Positions 25,901 through 37,213 are shown, counted from the first letter of the stretch. The stretch is DNA of 64,000 bases from Hymenobacter glacialis (GCF_001816165.1 NZ_MDZC01000057.1:124001-188000), one strand, 5' to 3'. The notes: generated by a model from the sequence alone, not told the origin. Translations and numbers: made by a program.

Positions 25901-27232
25901 ATGTACCGTTTCCTGTTTCTCTTACTGCTGTTGGTCTCGGTGGCCTTTGCAGGGCCTGCGGCCGCGCAATCCGGTGCCGGAGGGCTGCCGCCCCGGCCAA
26001 ACCCCTTCAAATTTGTGAACGACCAGGCCGGACTGATGGAGCCGGCCGACGCCAAAAAGCTGGAAAACGGCCTGCGGCGCTACGCCGATAACACTGGCAC
26101 CCAAATAGTAGTGGTAACCGTGCCCACCCTGGGCGGGCGCAGCGTGGCCGATTACGGCCGGGCCCTGGGCACAGCCTGGGGCGTGGGCCAGCGCAACAAA
26201 AACAACGGCGTGGTGGTGCTGCTCAGCGGCCAGGAGCGCCAGGTCACCATTCAGCCCGGCAGCGGGCTGGCCGGCACCATTACCCCGGCCGTGACCAACC
26301 GCATAATCTCCGAAATGACGCCCGGCTTCAAACAAGGCAACTACTTCGCCGGGCTGCGCGCCGGCCTCAATACCCTGATGGTTATGGCCAACCCGGACTC
26401 GGCCCCGCAGGCAGCCCAGTCGACTACCCCTAATTCCAACGACGCGCTGGGCGCTGCGGCAGGGACTGATGCCACTGGTGCCAACCTGTCGGGCACGGCT
26501 GAAACCCCGGTTGGCAGCACTCCCTACGACCCAATGCTGTCGTCTCCTTCCGAGCCTGAATCGACGGGGCCGGGTATGATGACGCTGCTGCTTGGGGCGC
26601 TGGCCGTGGGCGGGGTGCTGTGGTTTCTGGTGCGCATGTTTCGGCGCCGCAGCGCCGCCCCGGCAGCGCCATCCAATAGCGCGCCTGCCAGTGCTACCCC
26701 CAACTTCCTGCCCAACCGGCGCGAATCCAACGACTCCAGTGCCACCCCCAATTTCCTGCCCAACCGGCCTGGCGGCCCCTCGGGTGGCCCTGGGCAGGGC
26801 AACAACAACAACCCGAACCAGGGCAGCATGACGGGTGGCAGCGGCATGGGCATGGGCGGCATGCTGACTACTGGCGCCGCCGCCGCCGCGGGGGCCTACC
26901 TGGGCAACCGCATGGCCTCGGGCCACGACACCGGTAGCAACAGCCTGGGGAACGCCGGCAATGCCGGCAACCCGGGCGCAGGCACAGCAGCCGGCCTGGG
27001 TGGTGCCGGCTTGGGCGCCGCTGGCACCGGTGCCGCCAACGACTACTTTTCGTCGCGCGATGGCGGAGACGTCGGTAATACCGCGCCCGATTATTTCTCT
27101 GCGCAGGACACGGCCGACAATTCAGGCGACTACTTTTCTGCCGATGACAACTCCTCCTACGACGACCCCAATTCCGGCGATTCCGGCGGCGGCGGCTTCG
27201 ATGGCGACGACGATAACAGTGGTTCCTGGTAG
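25901..27232 (+). CDS. TPM-domain membrane-anchored protein
   Basis: A 443-residue protein with a signal peptide (FLFLLLLLVSVAFAGPAAAQ) and a TPM domain at about residues 35-165 (VNDQAGLMEPADAKKLENGL, TQIVVVTVPTLGG, AWGVGQRNKNNGVVVLLS). A membrane helix at about 226-245 (LLLGALAVGGVLWFLVRMFR) follows. TPM domains occur in the plant PSII repair phosphatase TLP18.3 and in bacterial membrane proteins. The last 180 residues are low-complexity Gly/Asn/Ser/Asp with a duplicated ATPNFLPNR unit, ending GFDGDDDNSGSW, a tail common in this family. Confidence 0.85.
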   Translation: MYRFLFLLLLLVSVAFAGPAAAQSGAGGLPPRPNPFKFVNDQAGLMEPADAKKLENGLRRYADNTGTQIVVVTVPTLGGRSVADYGRALGTAWGVGQRNKNNGVVVLLSGQERQVTIQPGSGLAGTITPAVTNRIISEMTPGFKQGNYFAGLRAGLNTLMVMANPDSAPQAAQSTTPNSNDALGAAAGTDATGANLSGTAETPVGSTPYDPMLSSPSEPESTGPGMMTLLLGALAVGGVLWFLVRMFRRRSAAPAAPSNSAPASATPNFLPNRRESNDSSATPNFLPNRPGGPSGGPGQGNNNNPNQGSMTGGSGMGMGGMLTTGAAAAAGAYLGNRMASGHDTGSNSLGNAGNAGNPGAGTAAGLGGAGLGAAGTGAANDYFSSRDGGDVGNTAPDYFSAQDTADNSGDYFSADDNSSYDDPNSGDSGGGGFDGDDDNSGSW

Positions 27233-27284
27233 GGCCTTGGCCTTGCCTTTCTGACAAGGCGCAAAGCAATTTTTGAGTTGGTTT

Positions 27285-27326
27285 GACCGGTGTAGAGACG
27301 CAATGTTTGGCGTCTCTACACCGGTC
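27285..27326. repeat. Perfect 17-bp inverted repeat
   Basis: GACCGGTGTAGAGACGC at 27285-27301 pairs perfectly with its complement at 27310-27326 around an 8-nt loop. No T-run follows. It lies after the TPM gene and may limit 3' decay of its mRNA. Confidence 0.75.
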
Positions 27327-27536
27327 GTATAGCCGTGCACAACCCTGCAATGAATCTGGGGGTTGTGTTTACAGTGCTCCGTCTTTGCTCATTCGCAGCA
27401 CTGCGCTCTATCTTTCGTCCCCATTGTCGGTGCCGTGTTCGTCCTGGGTGCCAATAGGCTGGGCATCATTCACAATCCGAATTTTGCTTTGCCAGCATCG
27501 CCCGGGACGCTAACGACGGATTCTTTTCCCTTGCTT

Positions 27537-28106
27537 GTGAATTCAACCTCTGTTGCTTTGCCTTCGGTGCCCGTGCTGGACACCAGCCGCCTGGTGCTAC
27601 GCGGCTTTCGCGCCGATGACTTCGAGCCTTGGCTTGCCCTGAGCCGCACTCCCGCTTACCACCGCTACTTCGGCCCCGAGGCCATGCCTGCCGAAGAAGT
27701 GTGGAAGCTGCTGCTGCGCAGCGCGGGCCACTGGGTGGTGATGGGGTATGGCTTCTGGGCCGTGGAGGAGAAGGCCAGTGGCCGGTTTATCGGCGCCATG
27801 GGCTTCGTAAACCTCAAGCGCGAGCTGAGCCCGTCGCTGGGCGACGCGCCCGAAATTGGGTGGGTGCTGGACCCCGCCTTGCATGGCCAGGGCTATGCTA
27901 GCGAAGCCGTGGCTGCCGTGCTGGCCTGGGGCCATGCGCGCTTCGGTCCCGTGCGCACGGTCTGCATCATCCATCCCGACAATGCGCCCTCTATGAAAGT
28001 GGCTGCCAGGTTCGGCTACCACGAATTTGCCCGCACTACCTACCACGACCAGCCCATTGTGCTGTTCGAACGCGCCGCCCTGCCAGCGGCCTGGCCTGAA
28101 AACTAA
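27537..28106 (+). CDS. GNAT-family acetyltransferase (RimJ/RimL-like)
   Basis: About 189 residues. LDTSRLVLRGFRADDFEPWL opens the domain. GAMGFVNLKRELSP, EIGWVLDPALHGQGYASEAV (acetyl-CoA loop) and CIIHPDNAPSMKVAARFGYH (the typical NxxSxxVxxxxGF block) follow. There is no ATG close to the domain; a GTG at 27537 in frame gives VNSTSVALPSVPVLD and is the best start. The longer frame from 27363 has an unlikely Cys-rich beginning. Confidence 0.8.
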   Translation: MNSTSVALPSVPVLDTSRLVLRGFRADDFEPWLALSRTPAYHRYFGPEAMPAEEVWKLLLRSAGHWVVMGYGFWAVEEKASGRFIGAMGFVNLKRELSPSLGDAPEIGWVLDPALHGQGYASEAVAAVLAWGHARFGPVRTVCIIHPDNAPSMKVAARFGYHEFARTTYHDQPIVLFERAALPAAWPEN

Positions 28107-28160
28107 CCCCCGTTTGCCTGCCCACTGGCTACACGTCGTCACTTTTTCTTGAAACCTGCT

Positions 28161-28928
28161 ATGGCGCCACGTCCTTACATTCTGGCCGAAACCACCTGGA
28201 AAACCGTGCGCGAGGCCCACTACCAGGTGGTGCTGCTGCCCTGGGGCGCCACTGAGGCGCACAACTACCACCTGCCCTACGCCACCGACAACATCCAGAA
28301 CGACTACGTGGCCGCCGAAGCCGCCCGCAAAGCCTGGGAGCAGGGTGCCAAAGTAGTGGTGCTGCCCAATATTCCCTTTGGCGTAAACACCGGCCAGCTC
28401 GACATTACCCTGGACATGAACCTGAACCCCAGCACGCAGCTGGCCATCGTGCGCGACCTGGTGCAGGTGCTGGCCCGCCAGGGCATTCCCAAGCTGGTGA
28501 TTCTGAACGGCCACGGCGGCAACGACTTCCGGCAAATCCTGCGCGAGCTGCAGGCCGAGTTTCCTACGGTGTTTCTCAGCACGCTCAACTGGTTTAAGGC
28601 CGCCGACCGCAGCCAGTACTTCACCGCGCCCGGCGACCACGCCGACGCCCTGGAAACCAGCGCTATGCTGCACATTGCCCCCACCCTGGTAAGCCCCCTG
28701 GCCGACGCCGGCAGCGGGGCAGCCAAGCAGTTCCGCATTGCGGCCCTGCGGCAGGGCTGGGCCTGGGCCCAGCGCGAATGGAGCAAAGTGACGGCCGACA
28801 CCGGCGTGGGCGACCCCGCCGAGGCCACTGCTGAAAAAGGCGCCGCGTTTCTGGAGGCCGCCACCACCAACATCGGACAGTTCTTGGTAGAGCTGGCTGC
28901 GGCCGACCCACAGGATTTGTACGAATAA
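28161..28928 (+). CDS. Creatininase-family amidohydrolase
   Basis: A 255-residue protein of the creatininase family, which also includes MftE and FAPy deformylase. Metal-binding and active-site blocks are present: LPWGATEAHNYHLPYATDN (Glu, His, Asp), LVILNGHGGND and DHADALETSAML. These enzymes hydrolyse cyclic or linear amides; the natural substrate here is unknown. A TTG at 28149 is an alternative start, but the ATG at 28161 is preferred. Confidence 0.85.
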   Translation: MAPRPYILAETTWKTVREAHYQVVLLPWGATEAHNYHLPYATDNIQNDYVAAEAARKAWEQGAKVVVLPNIPFGVNTGQLDITLDMNLNPSTQLAIVRDLVQVLARQGIPKLVILNGHGGNDFRQILRELQAEFPTVFLSTLNWFKAADRSQYFTAPGDHADALETSAMLHIAPTLVSPLADAGSGAAKQFRIAALRQGWAWAQREWSKVTADTGVGDPAEATAEKGAAFLEAATTNIGQFLVELAAADPQDLYE

Positions 28929-29273
28929 GGAAGTGGCTCGTGCCAGCCGCCGCGCGCCAGCAGCGCGCTGCGCAACAGCCAGCCATGTTTCGGGTCCAAA
29001 CAGCTACTCAAAGACTGGAACATTCGCGATGTGGTGGCCCCATTACGGCCTGCGGGCGTCTGTGAGCGTGGGCGATACCCCCGCCGAGCTAGCCGCCAGC
29101 TAAGGTGCCATTCGTATTTGCCAACTACAGCTACTGATTCGGCCAGCTCACAGCGTCCGAGGCGCCGGAGCGCAGTGCCCAGCTTAGCGACTTGCAGGTT
29201 CCGCTGTAGTAGTACCCTTAGGCGTCTGGCATTCGGTTTGCGAGCACTGGCTACGGTTCAGTATTTTTAGCCT
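28929..29273. other. Intergenic stretch without a clear gene
   Basis: No convincing coding frame is seen. A short reading YGLRASVSVGDTPAELAA at about 29044-29100 has the flavour of an enzyme fragment but stops at once, so it could be the relic of a lost gene. No repeat or terminator stands out. Confidence 0.3.
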
Positions 29274-29612
29274 ATGAAATTCCCTGGGTTTCCTCGCATT
29301 ACCATGCATCCGGCTATCTGTCAGGGGCAGCCTACCGTACGGGGTCTGCGCTACCCCGTGTGGCAAGTGCTTGATTGGATGGCGTCGGGCATGAGTGAGG
29401 CCGCCATCCGGGCCAAGTGCCCGGAGCTGGAAGCCGAAGACCTGCGGGCCTGCTTGGCATTTGCCGCCGCCCGGCTAAAACCCCTTGATTATTCCCAGAA
29501 TGATTCCCAAAATGAGAAATCCGACGAGTGGGTGAGGAACCGCCAAAGACAATGGTTGGCCGAACGGAGCTTTCTTAAGCGGCTGTGGGAGCCCGGCCAC
29601 CTGCCCACTTAA
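29274..29612 (+). CDS. Orphan DUF433-domain protein
   Basis: A 112-residue protein whose first 70 residues are a DUF433 domain: ITMHPAICQGQPTVRGLRYP, VWQVLDWMASGMSEAAIRA and CPELEAEDLRACLAFAAAR. A charged tail of about 40 residues (NDSQNEKSDEW...) follows, longer than in the antitoxin at 18.2 kb. No DUF5615 partner lies on either side, so it is an orphan antitoxin or has been recruited as a regulator. Confidence 0.7.
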   Translation: MKFPGFPRITMHPAICQGQPTVRGLRYPVWQVLDWMASGMSEAAIRAKCPELEAEDLRACLAFAAARLKPLDYSQNDSQNEKSDEWVRNRQRQWLAERSFLKRLWEPGHLPT

Positions 29613-29624
29613 GGAGCTATACCC

Positions 29625-29735
29625 TCGGTCATGCTCACGAAGGAAGCATCTACTTACCAGTGAACAAATCCTTGTTTGATGGGGAGGTTTTTCGTCGCTG
29701 CTCTGATTATAAATTGCTCAGGATGACAAAGGGCC
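29625..29735. repeat. Degenerate copy of the palindromic repeat
   Basis: CCCTCGGTCATGCTCACGAAGGAAGCATCTAC on the left and GCTCAGGATGACAAAGGG on the right keep the outer ends of the family, but the arms no longer pair well. The rest of 29613-29867 shows no gene. Confidence 0.45.
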
Positions 29736-29867
29736 CAGACAGCACGCGCAGGGGAAGGGCTTTGAGAAGACCGGCATGACGTCTTGATTTACAGGAAGCA
29801 GAACCGAATAGCCGGGCAAGGTCGCAAGGCTCCCCACGCCCACTTCCCCCCAAAAAAGGCTTCATGC

Positions 29868-30902
29868 CTATTTGCGCTGCGATGACTCGCGCACCAGCAG
29901 CTTGGGCTTGAGCACAATGGGCTTGGGCGGACCTACGCGGTCGGGGCCGCTTTTTAGCATTTTTTGCAGGAGTTGCACTGCCGTTTTGCCCATTTGCTCG
30001 CAGCGCTGGTCCACGCTGCTCAGCATGGGCTCGGTGAGCATGGTAAACATCTCGTTGCTGAAGCCCACAATGGCCACGTCCTGGGGCACGCGCAGCCGCT
30101 GGCTTTTTACTGCCTGAATGGCCCCAATGGCGGCCAGGTCGTTGCTCGAAAACACGCCGTTTGGGCGCTGGGGGAGTTTTAGGAGGTGGCGCATGGCCTG
30201 GGTGCCGCCCTTCTGGCTCATCTCGCAGAACATAATAAGCTCCTCGTTTAGGGGCAGGCCATGGGCCAGCAGGGCGTCGCGGTAGCCCTGGTGGCGGTTT
30301 TTGTGAATGCTCAGGTGCAACGGGCCCGTGAAATGGGCAATGCGCGTGCAGCCCTGCTCAATGAGGTGCGTCACCACCTGGTAGGCGCCCTGGTAGTCGT
30401 CTACCACCACGGCGCTCACGTTGCTGCCGCTGAAATCTTCCACCACGCGGTCGAAAAACACCAGCGGAATGTTCTGCTGGCGCACGGCTTCGAAGTGGCC
30501 AAAGCTCTGGGTGGTATTGGCCAGCGAAACCAAAATGCCTTCGACCTGGGAGTTCATCAGCAGGTCGATGTTTTTCTGCTCCTGGAGGGCGTCTTCGTTC
30601 GACTGGCATATCATAACGTTGAAGCCCAGCTTGGCGGCCTCGGTGGCGATGCCGTGCACCACCTGCGGGAAAAAGTGCCCCGTGATGTGCGGCACCAGCA
30701 CGCCCAGGGTGTTGCTGCGGCCCCGGCGCAGGGCGGCGGCCAGCTGGTTGGGCTGGTAGTGCAGCTCCTCGGCCAACTGGCGCACGCGGGCTTTGGTGGC
30801 CTCGCTCACGTCGTCGTGGTTGCTCAGGGCCCGCGAAATGGTGGACGGCGAAAGCCCCAGCGTTTTGGCCAGGTCAGTTATGGAAGCACGGCGATTGGCC
30901 AT
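29868..30902 (-). CDS. LacI/GalR-family transcriptional regulator
   Basis: A 344-residue repressor. The helix-turn-helix at residues 5-30 (SITDLAKTLGLSPSTISRAL) and the hinge helix QPNQLAAALRRGRSNTLGVL are typical. The periplasmic-binding-protein-like core follows (VPHITGHFFPQVVHGIATEA, VFFDRVVEDF, GVFSSNDLAAIGAIQAVKSQ), binding an unknown sugar-like effector. The start at 30902 gives MANRRASITDLA. No sugar genes are adjacent, so its targets lie elsewhere. Confidence 0.92.
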   Translation of the reverse strand: MANRRASITDLAKTLGLSPSTISRALSNHDDVSEATKARVRQLAEELHYQPNQLAAALRRGRSNTLGVLVPHITGHFFPQVVHGIATEAAKLGFNVMICQSNEDALQEQKNIDLLMNSQVEGILVSLANTTQSFGHFEAVRQQNIPLVFFDRVVEDFSGSNVSAVVVDDYQGAYQVVTHLIEQGCTRIAHFTGPLHLSIHKNRHQGYRDALLAHGLPLNEELIMFCEMSQKGGTQAMRHLLKLPQRPNGVFSSNDLAAIGAIQAVKSQRLRVPQDVAIVGFSNEMFTMLTEPMLSSVDQRCEQMGKTAVQLLQKMLKSGPDRVGPPKPIVLKPKLLVRESSQRK

Positions 30903-31189
30903 CTGGAGATTGTAGCGAGGTGAAAGAATGCCCGCGCCCCGGTAGTAGCGGGCGGGCCCTGGCACTACCGGAAAGGATGGGCCAATGGGCTCACCGGCGC
31001 TCCGGCCATGCGTGCTGACAAGGTGCCGAAAGCTGGCGGGCGGCCTCGTGGCAAGGCTGCCCCCTTCGGGCGTAGATGGGAATTCATCCGCAATCTACTA
31101 GCCGAACAGGAAATAGTGGCCCGGCTGCTACGGTGGCGCTTATTATACTGCTGGCGCAGGTTTCGGCCCTAGGGTACCGGGCGCCGTGC

Positions 31190-31792
31190 TTATTCTACTA
31201 CCAGCCCGTACTTGGCCACCACGCCCAGCAGGCCGTGCAGGGTAAAACGGGCGTTGAGTAGCTGGTTGGTCTCGGGGTCGAGGGTGAAGCCGGTGGCCGA
31301 GGTGAAGTCGGCGCCCACCAGCACGGTGTTCTGGAACACGGCCCCGGCCAGGGAGCAGTCCTGAAAAACCGCGTTCGACAGGTCGGCATCGGCCAAATCG
31401 GCTTCGTCGAGGGTGCAGCGCACGAAGCGGGTGGCCGGCATTTTGCGGCCCGCAAACGAGGCGTAGCGCATCTGGCAGTTGTCAAAATGCACCCCAAACA
31501 TCATGTCGCGGCACGCCGCGAACTGCAGGCCCAGCAGCTTGCAGTCTTCAAAGGCAACGTTTTGCAGCGCCGTACCCGCCAGGCGCGCCGACGACAGGTT
31601 GCAGCGCTCAAACAAACAGTCAGCAAAGCGTTTGTGGCTCAGGTCGGCCCCGCTGAAGTCGCAGTTCACGAAGCGGTATTCGTCGAACTCGGCATGGGAC
31701 AGCAGCAAGCGGGCATCCCAGTTTTCCGCCACGTTCTCGGCCGGGAAATAATCGGGTTTGCGGGCAATGCTGGTTTTCCGGCGGGGTTTCAT
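31190..31792 (-). CDS. Pentapeptide-repeat protein
   Basis: A 200-residue protein made of A(D/N)LxxA-type pentapeptides: FVNCDFSGADLSHKRFADCL, FERCNLSSARLAGTALQNVA, FEDCKLLGLQF and ADLADADLSNAVFQDCSLAG. Such proteins fold as a right-handed beta-helix; the Qnr/McbG branch protects DNA gyrase, and many others have no known role. The start at 31792 was chosen because the repeat region and its short basic leader (MKPRRKTSIARK) begin there. Confidence 0.85.
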   Translation of the reverse strand: MKPRRKTSIARKPDYFPAENVAENWDARLLLSHAEFDEYRFVNCDFSGADLSHKRFADCLFERCNLSSARLAGTALQNVAFEDCKLLGLQFAACRDMMFGVHFDNCQMRYASFAGRKMPATRFVRCTLDEADLADADLSNAVFQDCSLAGAVFQNTVLVGADFTSATGFTLDPETNQLLNARFTLHGLLGVVAKYGLVVE

Positions 31793-31874
31793 AGGCAGAC
31801 AACAGATTAAGCCGCAAAATAACGGCGCGCTGGGCCATGAAAGGGGCCGTGTCCGGCAGGGGTGAGGGTACGCC

Positions 31875-33956
<2,082 letters not shown>

Positions 33957-34368
33957 GAAGCCGGGCGCGTGAATTGGAAAAATACCGAATACAAAAGTAC
34001 CTGTATTTAATCCAGTGGTATCAGGTGCTCTTGCTTAACTGCGCTACAGGAGGGTTCGGTGCTGGTTTTGGGCCGTTTAACTGCCGTGTGGCTGGCAAAA
34101 AGGGCCTGCCGGAACAGGGCATCGGGAACGCCAGCTCTTAACACCCACGGCCTTCATTTAAGTAAGGCGTCATCCTGCACAAGAAACAAGAGCAAAGCCG
34201 AAATTCAGTGATTTCCTGCCAACTACCGGCGCGGTTCGTTTGGCACGTGGAAAGGCGGGCAATGAAAAAAAATGCCCAAAAGTTAACCGCAGCTACTGCT
34301 TTTGAGTTGAGGGCTGCAAACCTGTGCCAGTACGGGACAGTAGCTTTACCTGAGTTTTTGATTCGTTG
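33957..34368. promoter_or_regulatory. Divergent intergenic region with a -7 box
   Basis: This 412-bp gap separates the divergent nuclease and STAS-like genes. TACTTTTG on the minus strand (33992-33999) is a perfect -7 box for the nuclease. TAGCTTTA near 34341 on the plus strand is a weaker candidate for the STAS-like gene. No protein-coding frame is credible. Confidence 0.5.
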
Positions 34369-34782
34369 ATGCAGCAGCTTAACCGTTCCCTTTATTTCGA
34401 AAACAGCACCGGCCGCATTTGGGAAGAGCCCGGTGGTTTCCTGCGGCTGGAATACCGCGCCGGGGCGCGCGAAATTCTGCAGTTTCGAGCCCTGCTCACG
34501 CACCTGGCCCAGGCGCTGGCGCGGCGTAAATGGGAAAAAATACTGGTGGACCAACGCAGCATGGCCCCTTTCAGCGCCACCGAGCAGGACTGGATGACCA
34601 ACGAATGGCTGCCCCGCGCCGTGCGCGAAAGCGGCTACCGCTACGGCGCCGTGCTGGTGGCCCACGACGTATTTGCCCGCCTCGCCATGAACCAGCTGGT
34701 GATGGCCACCCGCACCCTCACCCACACCTACCGCACCTTCGAAGCCGAAGACGCAGCCGTGACGTGGCTCGTGCAGCAGTAG
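34369..34782 (+). CDS. STAS/SpoIIAA-like protein (paralogue D)
   Basis: A 137-residue family member. It shows GGFLRLEYRAGAREILQFRA, the strand KILVDQRSMAPFSATEQDWM with the conserved Asp and Trp, NEWLPRAVRESGYRYGAVLV and the closing FEAEDAAVTWLVQQ. ATG at 34369 is used. It is divergent from the second nuclease gene; paralogue C likewise lies upstream of the first nuclease gene. Confidence 0.55.
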   Translation: MQQLNRSLYFENSTGRIWEEPGGFLRLEYRAGAREILQFRALLTHLAQALARRKWEKILVDQRSMAPFSATEQDWMTNEWLPRAVRESGYRYGAVLVAHDVFARLAMNQLVMATRTLTHTYRTFEAEDAAVTWLVQQ

Positions 34783-34860
34783 CGCCGCCCAACCCGCAAC
34801 ATATTCGCATAGGGCACCGTTGGCAGGCACACTGACTCTGAACCAATCCGCACCTTTTAT

Positions 34861-35214
34861 ATGCTGAAAGCGCTAATTACCGCCCTTCTGCTGGCGGGTA
34901 CTGCACCTGCCGCTTTTGCCCAAGTGGCTTCTGCCGCCGTTGCGGGTGCCAAAGCTCCTCAGTACGAGCATTGCATTTTGGTGCTCGGTGATGCCTACTA
35001 TGACGGCAGGGACGTAAAACTGGAGTTTGGGCAGGGCGTGAAAGACGCACCACAAAACCCCGAATTGCTCCAGGCCAATGCCGCCGTTCGCAAGCTGCGT
35101 TCGGTGGTGGCGGCGCTGAACTACATGAGCAGTCAGGGCTGGGAGTGCATCAACGTGAGCACCCTGGAAGGTGTGACCGGACACACTGGCTATTTGCTGC
35201 GGCGTGCCAGGTAA
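34861..35214 (+). CDS. Small secreted hypothetical protein
   Basis: A 117-residue protein with a signal peptide (LITALLLAGTAPAAFA). The mature part contains YEHCILVLGDAYYDGRDVKL and ends ALNYMSSQGWECINVSTLEG...GYLLRRAR. The SQGWE-(V)-(V/I) pattern near the end resembles small secreted or DUF4177-like proteins, but no family can be assigned. Confidence 0.65.
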   Translation: MLKALITALLLAGTAPAAFAQVASAAVAGAKAPQYEHCILVLGDAYYDGRDVKLEFGQGVKDAPQNPELLQANAAVRKLRSVVAALNYMSSQGWECINVSTLEGVTGHTGYLLRRAR

Positions 35215-35226
35215 GCAGGCCCGCGG

Positions 35227-36453
35227 CTAGCTCACTTTTTCGGCCACTTCGGCGTCCACCTGACCAGCCAGCAGGTCCTCAAAGGTCTGGCGGCGGCGGA
35301 TGAGGCGCAGCTGCCCGCCTTCGAGCAGCACTTCGGCGGGACGGGTGCGGGAGTTGAAGCTGCTGCTCATCTCAAAGCCGTAGGCACCGGCGTTGTGGAA
35401 GGCCAGCAGGTCGTTCTCGCGAATGTCGGGCAGCAGCCGGTCCCAGGCGAAAGTGTCGGTTTCGCAGATGTTGCCCACCACGGTGTACAGCCGCCCGGTG
35501 CCCTTGGGGTTGGTCAGGTTGCTGATGTGGTGGTAGCTGTCGTAGAACATGGGCCGAATGAGGTGGTTGAAGCCCGAATTCACGCCGGCAAACACTGTGG
35601 CGGTGGTTTGCTTCACCACGGCCACGTTCACCAGCAGGTAGCCGGACTCGCTCACCAGGTACTTGCCGGGCTCAAACCAGCACTCCAGCGGCCGGCCGTA
35701 TTCTTTCTCGAAGGTCTTGAAGGCCTCGGCTACCTGCATGCCCAGGGCATTCACGTCGGTTTCGGCATCGCCGGGCTTGTAAGGGACTTTAAAGCCTGAG
35801 CCCAGGTCCAGAAAGTCCAGCTCGGGGAAGCGGCCCGCGGCGTCGAACAGGATTTCGAGGGCGCGCATGAACACGCCCACGTCCTTGATTTCGGAGCCGG
35901 TGTGCATGTGCAAGCCCTTCACGTGCAGGCCGGTGCCCTTCACCACGCGCTCCAGGTGGCGCAGCTGGTGAATGCTGATGCCAAATTTGCTGTCGATGTG
36001 GCCGGTTTGAATCTTGTAGTTGCCGCCCGCCTCAATGTGCGGGTTCAGGCGCACGCACACCGGGTAGGAGCCGCCAAACGTGGCCCCGAACCGCTCCAGC
36101 AGCGAGATGTTGTCGATGTTGAGGTTCACGCCCAGCTCCTTGGCTTCCACCAGCTCCTCAAACGTCACACTGTTGGGCGTAAACAGGATGTCGCCGGGGG
36201 CAAAGCCCACGTGCAGACCCAGCCGCACCTCATTGATACTCACGCAGTCGAGCCCCGAACCCAGGCTGTGAATGTGGCGCAGGATGCTCACGTTGCTCAG
36301 CGCCTTGCAGGCGTAAAAAAAGCGCGTTTTATGTCCCGAAAAAGCTTTTACAAGTTTTTCGTACTGACCAGTGATGGTCGCGGAATTATAAACGTAAAGG
36401 GGAGTGCCGAACTGGTCGGCAGCGGCGCGCAGCGCATCGTTAATACCAGACAT
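35227..36453 (-). CDS. lysA: Diaminopimelate decarboxylase
   Basis: A 408-residue PLP enzyme of the alanine-racemase fold that makes L-lysine from meso-diaminopimelate. FFYACKALSNVSILRHI carries the PLP-binding Lys (ACKA). HMHTGSEIKDVGVF, FLDLGSGFKVPY, CWFEPGKYLVSESGYLLVNV and CETDTFAWDRLLP (CESxDxx type) are family blocks. Length is normal. The ATG lies only a few bases after a -7 box, so the message may be leaderless. Confidence 0.95.
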   Translation of the reverse strand: MSGINDALRAAADQFGTPLYVYNSATITGQYEKLVKAFSGHKTRFFYACKALSNVSILRHIHSLGSGLDCVSINEVRLGLHVGFAPGDILFTPNSVTFEELVEAKELGVNLNIDNISLLERFGATFGGSYPVCVRLNPHIEAGGNYKIQTGHIDSKFGISIHQLRHLERVVKGTGLHVKGLHMHTGSEIKDVGVFMRALEILFDAAGRFPELDFLDLGSGFKVPYKPGDAETDVNALGMQVAEAFKTFEKEYGRPLECWFEPGKYLVSESGYLLVNVAVVKQTTATVFAGVNSGFNHLIRPMFYDSYHHISNLTNPKGTGRLYTVVGNICETDTFAWDRLLPDIRENDLLAFHNAGAYGFEMSSSFNSRTRPAEVLLEGGQLRLIRRRQTFEDLLAGQVDAEVAEKVS

Positions 36454-36458
36454 AAGTA

Positions 36459-36466
36459 CAAAAGTA
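36459..36466 (-). promoter_or_regulatory. -7 box very close to the lysA start codon
   Basis: TACTTTTG on the minus strand matches TAnnTTTG and ends 5 bp before the lysA ATG at 36453. Transcription would begin at or next to the ATG. A -33 box is not convincing. Confidence 0.5.
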
Positions 36467-36564
36467 AGGCCCGGTACGAGGAAAACCGGCCATCAGGCTT
36501 GGGTTGCGCTCCGCCGGCCGGCACGACATTTTTTTATTAACCATCACCACTGCACTACCCCAAC

Positions 36565-37086
36565 ATGTCTACCTCCCAACCCCTGGAAGTATGGCTGCGC
36601 GGCCCCCTGCCCCACGTGCCGCCGCTGCTGCAGCCCGTGGCCCATGCCCTGCTGCAGGCCCGCGAGGAACTGAACGCTGCATTGGCCGATTTCCCGCCCG
36701 GACTGCTCAACGAGCGGCCCGCCGGCGTGGCGTCCGTGGGCTTCCACCTACAGCACCTGGCCGGCGTGCTCAACCGCCTGCTGACCTACGCCCGCAGCGA
36801 GCCTTTGTCGGAGAGCCAGTTCGCCGATTTCAACGCCGAAACCCCACCGCTGCCCCTCACCCCGGATGCAGTGACACGCCTGGTGCAGCGGTTCAATCAG
36901 GAGGTCGAAGCGGCGCTACAGCAGTTGAGCATCACTGCTGAAACCAGCTTGGCCGAAGTGCGCGGGGTGGGCCGGGCGCAGGTCCCATCCACCGTCATCG
37001 GCATCCTGACGCACGCGGCCGAGCACACCACCAGGCACCTGGGCCAGTTGCTGGTCACGGCCAGGTGGGTGAAAAGCTTGGCTTAA
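36565..37086 (+). CDS. DinB-family protein
   Basis: A 173-residue four-helix-bundle protein of the DinB/YfiT group. Conserved histidines that bind a divalent metal are visible in VGFHLQHLAGVLNRLLTYAR and ILTHAAEHTTRHLGQLL. Some members are thiol-dependent transferases (bacillithiol or mycothiol S-transferases); the substrate here is unknown. It is followed by a palindromic repeat. Confidence 0.82.
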   Translation: MSTSQPLEVWLRGPLPHVPPLLQPVAHALLQAREELNAALADFPPGLLNERPAGVASVGFHLQHLAGVLNRLLTYARSEPLSESQFADFNAETPPLPLTPDAVTRLVQRFNQEVEAALQQLSITAETSLAEVRGVGRAQVPSTVIGILTHAAEHTTRHLGQLLVTARWVKSLA

Positions 37087-37098
37087 AATGGGTAAAAT

Positions 37099-37213
37099 AA
37101 AAAAGTCATGCTGAGCTTGTCGAAGCATGATGCGTGGGGTAGCAAAACAATCGTTGAAAATGGATTATTGACTGCGCGCGAGATGCTTCGACAAGCTCAG
37201 TACAACTTTTTTT
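37099..37213. repeat. Long palindromic repeat, copy R4
   Basis: GTCATGCTGAGCTTGTCGAAGCAT on the left and ATGCTTCGACAAGCTCAGTA on the right, with A- and T-runs outside, form a stem with a few mismatches around a loop of about 50 nt. The T-run on the right may also help terminate the DinB transcript. Confidence 0.8.

Noticed and set aside
29031..29270. 79-codon frame before the orphan DUF433 gene
   Set aside because: Arg/Ser-rich translation without domain pattern or homology that I can recognise.
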